DNA from: Eubacteriales bacterium
GTDB taxonomy: Bacteria > Bacillota > Clostridia > Lachnospirales > Lachnospiraceae
Assembly: GCA_030536555.1 (NCBI GenBank)
Contig: JAUNPU010000004.1
Location: 1-64,000 of the forward strand
Length of the DNA stretch: 64,000 nt
Direction of reading: 5' to 3'
The first letter of the stretch is position 1. Each line of letters starts with the position of its first letter. Made by a program: the position numbers and the translations under genes. Positions 60,471 to 64,000 of the stretch are shown here, one piece after another. Below the pieces are notes generated by a model. The model was not told the DNA's origin. It worked only from the letters and a program-made list of their open reading frames with translations, and made no database searches.

Positions 60471-60535
60471 ATCAATTCCCTTCCGCCAAATCAGCACACC
60501 CACAATCCGGAACTTTCCCCAGGTAATTCCAGCAC

Positions 60536-60591
60536 AAAAAGGTACCAGAAAAACACTGCATCCCTTGAGAATGCCTGGTCCTTCTGGTACC
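60536..60591 (-). terminator. Hairpin with U-tract in the leader of the ECF gene
   Basis: On the minus strand GGTACCAGAA (60591-60582) pairs with TTCTGGTACC (60550-60541), followed by TTTTTGTGC. The loop contains a smaller GCAT/ATGC hairpin. It could end the coiled-coil gene transcript (155 bases upstream) or act as an attenuator for the ECF-kinase operon. Confidence 0.7.
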
Positions 60592-60745
60592 CGATTATGC
60601 TTGATTCGATTTGGACTTTATGTAATATAATAGTAGTGGTTGATTAACTTCTGTCAATCGTTACGCTTATGGTATCACAACTATGCAAACTGGTCAATGA
60701 AAATTTATGCAAACGTTGTCGTAAATGATTCAGATTCAATTTACA

Positions 60746-61099
60746 CTATGAACTGCCAAGCGCAGATTTCACCTGACGCATATCAGACCGCAAATCAATC
60801 AACTCCATATATGTTCGATCATTCCTCATCAACTTACTAAAAATCTGATTGACATCTCCCGATAAAGAAATCTGTTTCCTTGAAATAAAATCTAGCATAG
60901 GGCAGATAGCATCAACTACAACAATCTCCATTTGATTAAGTTTTCTCTCGTAATTATGCATCTGTTCACTTAATTCCACCACTTCTCGACTACACTTCCT
61001 CATATCCACCTGTAACTCGCCAACCATTTCCTTCAAAGAAACAAGTTCATTGGATACAGAATCCAGTTTCTCCATCATTGCTTTCATATCATCCGTCAT
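60746..61099 (-). CDS. Small coiled-coil protein
   Basis: A 117-residue protein starting after AAAGGAGAAGATAA. Heptad-like repeats run through most of it (MMEKLDSVSNELVSLKEMVGELQVDM, then ELSEQMHNYERKLNQMEIVV), ending in LIDLRSDMRQVKSALGSS. There is no signal or membrane segment. Such short coiled-coil proteins are common in Clostridia and lack a defined role. Confidence 0.65.
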   Translation of the reverse strand: MTDDMKAMMEKLDSVSNELVSLKEMVGELQVDMRKCSREVVELSEQMHNYERKLNQMEIVVVDAICPMLDFISRKQISLSGDVNQIFSKLMRNDRTYMELIDLRSDMRQVKSALGSS

Positions 61100-61189
61100 T
61101 TATCTTCTCCTTTCACATCACATTATTTTATCCACATATATTGTAACATACCTATATTCCTAATGCAATCCGGAGCAGAAAAATCATAA

Positions 61190-61226
61190 TAAAAAACAGC
61201 CCTGCCAGATATTCTCCAGCAGGGCC
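61190..61226 (-). terminator. Terminator of the group-B-like hydrogenase operon
   Basis: GCCCTGC (61199-61205) and GCAGGGC (61219-61225) form a stem with a 13-nt loop, followed by TGTTTTTTATT on the minus strand, 16 bases past the stop. Confidence 0.85.
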
Positions 61227-61241
61227 ACTCTCATCTACTTT

Positions 61242-62693
61242 TTAGTGCCGATGCATCGCCACATCCTGCACACCCATCTCTTTCACATTCTGATGCACTT
61301 CTCGTCCATCAGCCTGTCCAATCAGGAAGTCACGATCCTTCTTGGCTTCCATCTCAGTCTTGTGCTTACTCGGGCCGCCTACACAGCCGCCCATGCAGAC
61401 CATACCTTCCACGAAGTCAGCCGGAAGCTTGCCGACCTTCATCAGCAGCAGAGCCTTCTTACACTCTGCAGCGCCGTTGCACTCCATTACCTTCGGCTCG
61501 ATATCCTCGTTCATCTCCTTGAAGCACTGAACCACAGCCTTGGTAACGCCGCCTGCGTTGCCGAAGCGCTTGCCAAATACGGAACCTTCCTGTAAGCTGT
61601 TCTCCTCCGGCTCTAACTCCACGTCCTTTGCACGCATCATGGCACGGATCTCACCGAAGGTCATAGCGTAGTCTGCATTACCCTCGATGTTCAGATCCAG
61701 GGTCTCGCTCTTCTTGGCGATACACGGTCCGATGAACACGGTGATGGTCTCAGGATCCTGCTCCTTCAGCATTCTGGAAACTGCAACCATCGGGGAAACG
61801 GTGGTGGACATATTGTCTAACAGCATCGGGAAATGCTGCTTGATCATGTTGACAAATGCCGGACAGCAGGAGGTGGTCATCTTCTTGCCTTCCTTGTAAG
61901 CCTCTGCCCACTCGGCAGCCTCAGCTGCTGCGGTCATATCACCGCCCAGAGCAACCTCGATCATATCAGCAAAGCCAATCTTCTTCAGAGCGGTCTTCCA
62001 GCTTGCCATGGTGATGTCCTTGCCGAACTGACCCTCTGTAGCCGGAGCAACCATTGCCACGACCTTCTTGCCTGCATTGATCAGGTTGATAATATCTACC
62101 ATGAAGGTCTTGGAGCCGATTGCACCGAACGGGCAGCTGTGGATGCAGGCACCGCACTGGATACACTTGGACTCATCGATCTCACAGATGCCGTACTCGT
62201 CGTAGGTAATGGCATCCACCGGGCAGACCTTCTTACAGGGACGCTCTAAGTGAGCGATTGCATTGTACGGACATGCCTGTGCACACTTGCCGCACTCCTT
62301 ACACTTGTTGGGATCAATGTATGCGTGATCGGTTCCCATGGTGATGGCGCCGAAATTACAGGAGTTCTGACATGCCTTTCCCATACACTTCCGGCAGTTG
62401 TCGGTTACAATGTAGGAAGCGATCGGACACTCCTCGCAGGCTGCGCTGATTACGTGTACCACGTTGCGGGTATCCTTGCCGCTGGGGCACTTCCCCTCTG
62501 CCAGGCGGACACGCTGCTTGATGATCTCGCGCTCCTTGTAAATACAGCAGCGGAACTGTGCCTGCGGTCCCGGGATCATCTGGTATGGAATGTTGTCTTC
62601 CATCTCCTCCAACTTGCCTTCCCATGCCAGCTTTGCTACTTCATACAGCACATCATGCTTAATGCGTAAGATTGTTGCGTCATTTGTTACCAT
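61242..62693 (-). CDS. Monomeric [FeFe] hydrogenase, group B-like
   Basis: The 483-residue product starts after GGAGGAAAAATC. Its N-terminal half has multiple cysteine motifs for [4Fe-4S] clusters (CEECPIAS, CRKCMGKACQNSC, CKECGKCAQACP, CIQCGACIHSCP). The H-cluster domain follows: L1 TTSCCPAFVN, L2 IGPCIAKKSE, L3 MVCMGGCVGGP. L1 keeps both cysteines, so it could be catalytic, unlike the sensory type at 49212. Group B enzymes probably couple to ferredoxin. It is encoded just after a SpoIIE-type phosphatase, so a signalling role is also possible. Confidence 0.85.
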   Translation of the reverse strand: MVTNDATILRIKHDVLYEVAKLAWEGKLEEMEDNIPYQMIPGPQAQFRCCIYKEREIIKQRVRLAEGKCPSGKDTRNVVHVISAACEECPIASYIVTDNCRKCMGKACQNSCNFGAITMGTDHAYIDPNKCKECGKCAQACPYNAIAHLERPCKKVCPVDAITYDEYGICEIDESKCIQCGACIHSCPFGAIGSKTFMVDIINLINAGKKVVAMVAPATEGQFGKDITMASWKTALKKIGFADMIEVALGGDMTAAAEAAEWAEAYKEGKKMTTSCCPAFVNMIKQHFPMLLDNMSTTVSPMVAVSRMLKEQDPETITVFIGPCIAKKSETLDLNIEGNADYAMTFGEIRAMMRAKDVELEPEENSLQEGSVFGKRFGNAGGVTKAVVQCFKEMNEDIEPKVMECNGAAECKKALLLMKVGKLPADFVEGMVCMGGCVGGPSKHKTEMEAKKDRDFLIGQADGREVHQNVKEMGVQDVAMHRH

Positions 62694-62766
62694 GATTTTT
62701 CCTCCTCATTTTTCAAACCAGTTGTATGTAAAATATTCTTCTACCAATCTCCATACCGCCGACAGT

Positions 62767-63948
62767 CTAATAGTAGGTGACTGTCACCGGTTTTCCCATA
62801 TCCTCCACCACATGCTTCAGCTGCTCCACCAGATTCTGACGGATACCAAGGTCAAATGGCAGACCAGGGTTCTGATAGGCGCTGTTGATCGCCTTGCCCA
62901 CATACAGATGCAGCTCTGTACAGTCCTCAATCAGCATCTTTGCCACCATGGACGCGCCGTTGGGCTTGTCCAGTTCCAGGAAGAAATCCTCGGAAACCGT
63001 CTCATTCTTCACATAGCGCCGCAGAAGCTGTACCACCCGGTTCAGGGTCAGCACGCCCTCCGTCACCAGCTCGATGCCGTCCATATAGGCAATCGGCGGG
63101 ATATCCGGGTCCACATAATCCATGGAGACATCCAGCCTGCGGTCCAGCACGCGGGACACGATGGTAGCGCTGGTTCCGCCGCAGACAATCCGCTTGGTGG
63201 TGTCTTCACCGGACATAAAGCTCCGTACCATCTCATCATCTCTGGTGGCATCCTGTGCAGGCCCTGTCATCAGGTGAACCGGCTTCGCGTTGATAATGCG
63301 CATGCACGCCACGGTAGTGTCATCACCGGGCCGATACTGGTAAAGCTCATCGCATGCCTGACAGATGGACGCCGCAAGGCGCATGGCTGACACGGTCAGC
63401 CCGTACTGCTTCACCGCATATCTGGCAATGTCATCCCAGAGCCAGCCGAAGTTCAGAAGCTGTCCCACTCCGGCATGGATGGTACCGTCGCTCATCAGGA
63501 TCAGCGCATCGCCCTTCTGTACCTTAAACCGGTACTCATTGATCTTCTTGCCTTCTACTTCCCGGATATTCTGCGGAATCGGCACCAGCCGTCCGCCCCG
63601 GATGAAAATACAGCTCGGATTGTCAAACTCCACCAGGTAGGCATCTCCGTTGTGAAATACCTGCAGGATACTGAAGGTCGCATAGGCCACCTGCCGCACC
63701 TGGCAGATGGGCAGCGTCTGCACGATCGTCTCCACACACTCCTCCAGCGTGGCACCATTTAAGAACATGGTACCCAGGATCTTGGAGGTCAGGGTCGCCA
63801 GAATGTTCGCCTTGACTCCGCTTCCCATACCGTCTGCCAGGATCATGATGTTGGAGTCCTGCGTCTGAAGAAGCTCCACCTTGTCTCCGCAGAGAATCTC
63901 ACTAAATTTATTCAGGCTTTTATATGCAACATCTACGGTAACTCCCAT
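62767..63948 (-). CDS. SpoIIE-family PP2C phosphatase linked to hydrogenase
   Basis: The 393-residue product has a PP2C/SpoIIE N-terminal domain (IMILADGMGSGVKANILATLTSKIL with the metal Asp, ALILMSDGTIHAGV, and YRPGDDTTVACMRI). A C-terminal domain of about 170 residues follows (VCGGTSATIVSRVLDRRLDVSMDYVDPDIPPIAYMDGIELVTEG) that I cannot name. Such phosphatases dephosphorylate anti-anti-sigma-like proteins and recur beside [FeFe] hydrogenases of signalling type. The start abuts the previous stop (TAAATG). Confidence 0.78.
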   Translation of the reverse strand: MGVTVDVAYKSLNKFSEILCGDKVELLQTQDSNIMILADGMGSGVKANILATLTSKILGTMFLNGATLEECVETIVQTLPICQVRQVAYATFSILQVFHNGDAYLVEFDNPSCIFIRGGRLVPIPQNIREVEGKKINEYRFKVQKGDALILMSDGTIHAGVGQLLNFGWLWDDIARYAVKQYGLTVSAMRLAASICQACDELYQYRPGDDTTVACMRIINAKPVHLMTGPAQDATRDDEMVRSFMSGEDTTKRIVCGGTSATIVSRVLDRRLDVSMDYVDPDIPPIAYMDGIELVTEGVLTLNRVVQLLRRYVKNETVSEDFFLELDKPNGASMVAKMLIEDCTELHLYVGKAINSAYQNPGLPFDLGIRQNLVEQLKHVVEDMGKPVTVTYY

Positions 63949-64000
63949 TTACTTCCCTCCGTTTTCGCTGCCATCTTCCAACAGGGTCTTGCAAAGGGTG
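63949..64000 (-). CDS. C-terminal end of an upstream gene, cut by the window edge
   Basis: The frame reads TLCKTLLEDGSENGGK, then a stop at 63949-63951, directly before the phosphatase ATG. It is presumably the preceding gene of the same operon. Too little remains to identify the family. Confidence 0.6.
   Translation of the reverse strand, partial: TLCKTLLEDGSENGGK

Overview
The window looks like a chromosome segment of an anaerobic Clostridia bacterium, most likely Lachnospiraceae. The evidence is gene content: a trimeric NAD-linked [FeFe] hydrogenase, a putative sensory [FeFe] hydrogenase, a group-B-like hydrogenase, Lpl-type sugar ABC transport without its own ATPase, many flavin- and iron-sulfur-dependent enzymes, and strong GGAGG ribosome binding sites. 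Assignment to a species is not possible from this alone. No rRNA genes, canonical tRNA genes, CRISPR arrays or intact prophage are visible.

Layout. (1) 1-9,600 is a visibly AT-rich accessory island read almost entirely from the minus strand. It holds a frameshifted Panacea-type antitoxin, an Rhs/YD-repeat remnant, several likely polymorphic-toxin immunity genes, a DUF3791/DUF3990 module, an RDD/lipoprotein pair with decayed duplicates, and a 173-bp direct repeat. (2) 9,640-16,170 is a GC-richer stretch with a zinc phospholipase C-like protein, a secreted metallo-beta-lactamase-fold protein, a BCCT transporter and an OLD-like ATPase/TOPRIM protein. A cluster of TTGGACAAT inverted repeats follows the last of these. 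(3) 16,176-27,315 is a polysaccharide utilisation locus for uronate-containing glycans: RpiB-type isomerase, lyase-like toroid protein, GH88, ABC importer, AraC-type membrane sensor and a divergent alginate-lyase-family protein. (4) 27,430-30,537 holds a lactaldehyde reductase, a TetR regulator and a P-loop ATPase. (5) 30,643-35,857 is the most distinctive locus: two overlapping WYL regulators transcribed away from an operon of RtcB RNA ligase, a tRNA-like non-coding element and a slipin. (6) 35,932-42,608 has a polysaccharide deacetylase and a hydroxyacid operon (LarA racemase, glycerate kinase, KdgT permease), with a divergent PrpR-like regulator. (7) 42,682-47,938 has two secreted FMN/FAD reductases with near-identical operator elements, and a TetR gene. 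(8) 48,054-56,732 is a hydrogenase region: a putative sensory hydrogenase operon (DRTGG, HATPase, hydrogenase-like protein, DRTGG-like, PHP) read away from the trimeric hydrogenase operon. (9) 56,821-64,000 has a small HTH/membrane module, an ECF S-component with a nucleoside-kinase-like protein, a coiled-coil protein, and a group-B-like hydrogenase with a SpoIIE-type phosphatase.

How the parts work together. The carbon loci feed sugar acids and hydroxyacids into central metabolism. Hydrogenases and extracytoplasmic flavoreductases dispose of electrons, and the hydrogenase-like signalling proteins with HATPase, DRTGG and PP2C partners suggest redox or H2 sensing that tunes this. The WYL-RtcB-tRNA-like-slipin locus is best read as an inducible RNA repair system. 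The AT-rich island is a graveyard and reservoir of conflict genes. Start sites were chosen by Shine-Dalgarno position. No database search was possible, so family names rest on recognised motifs.
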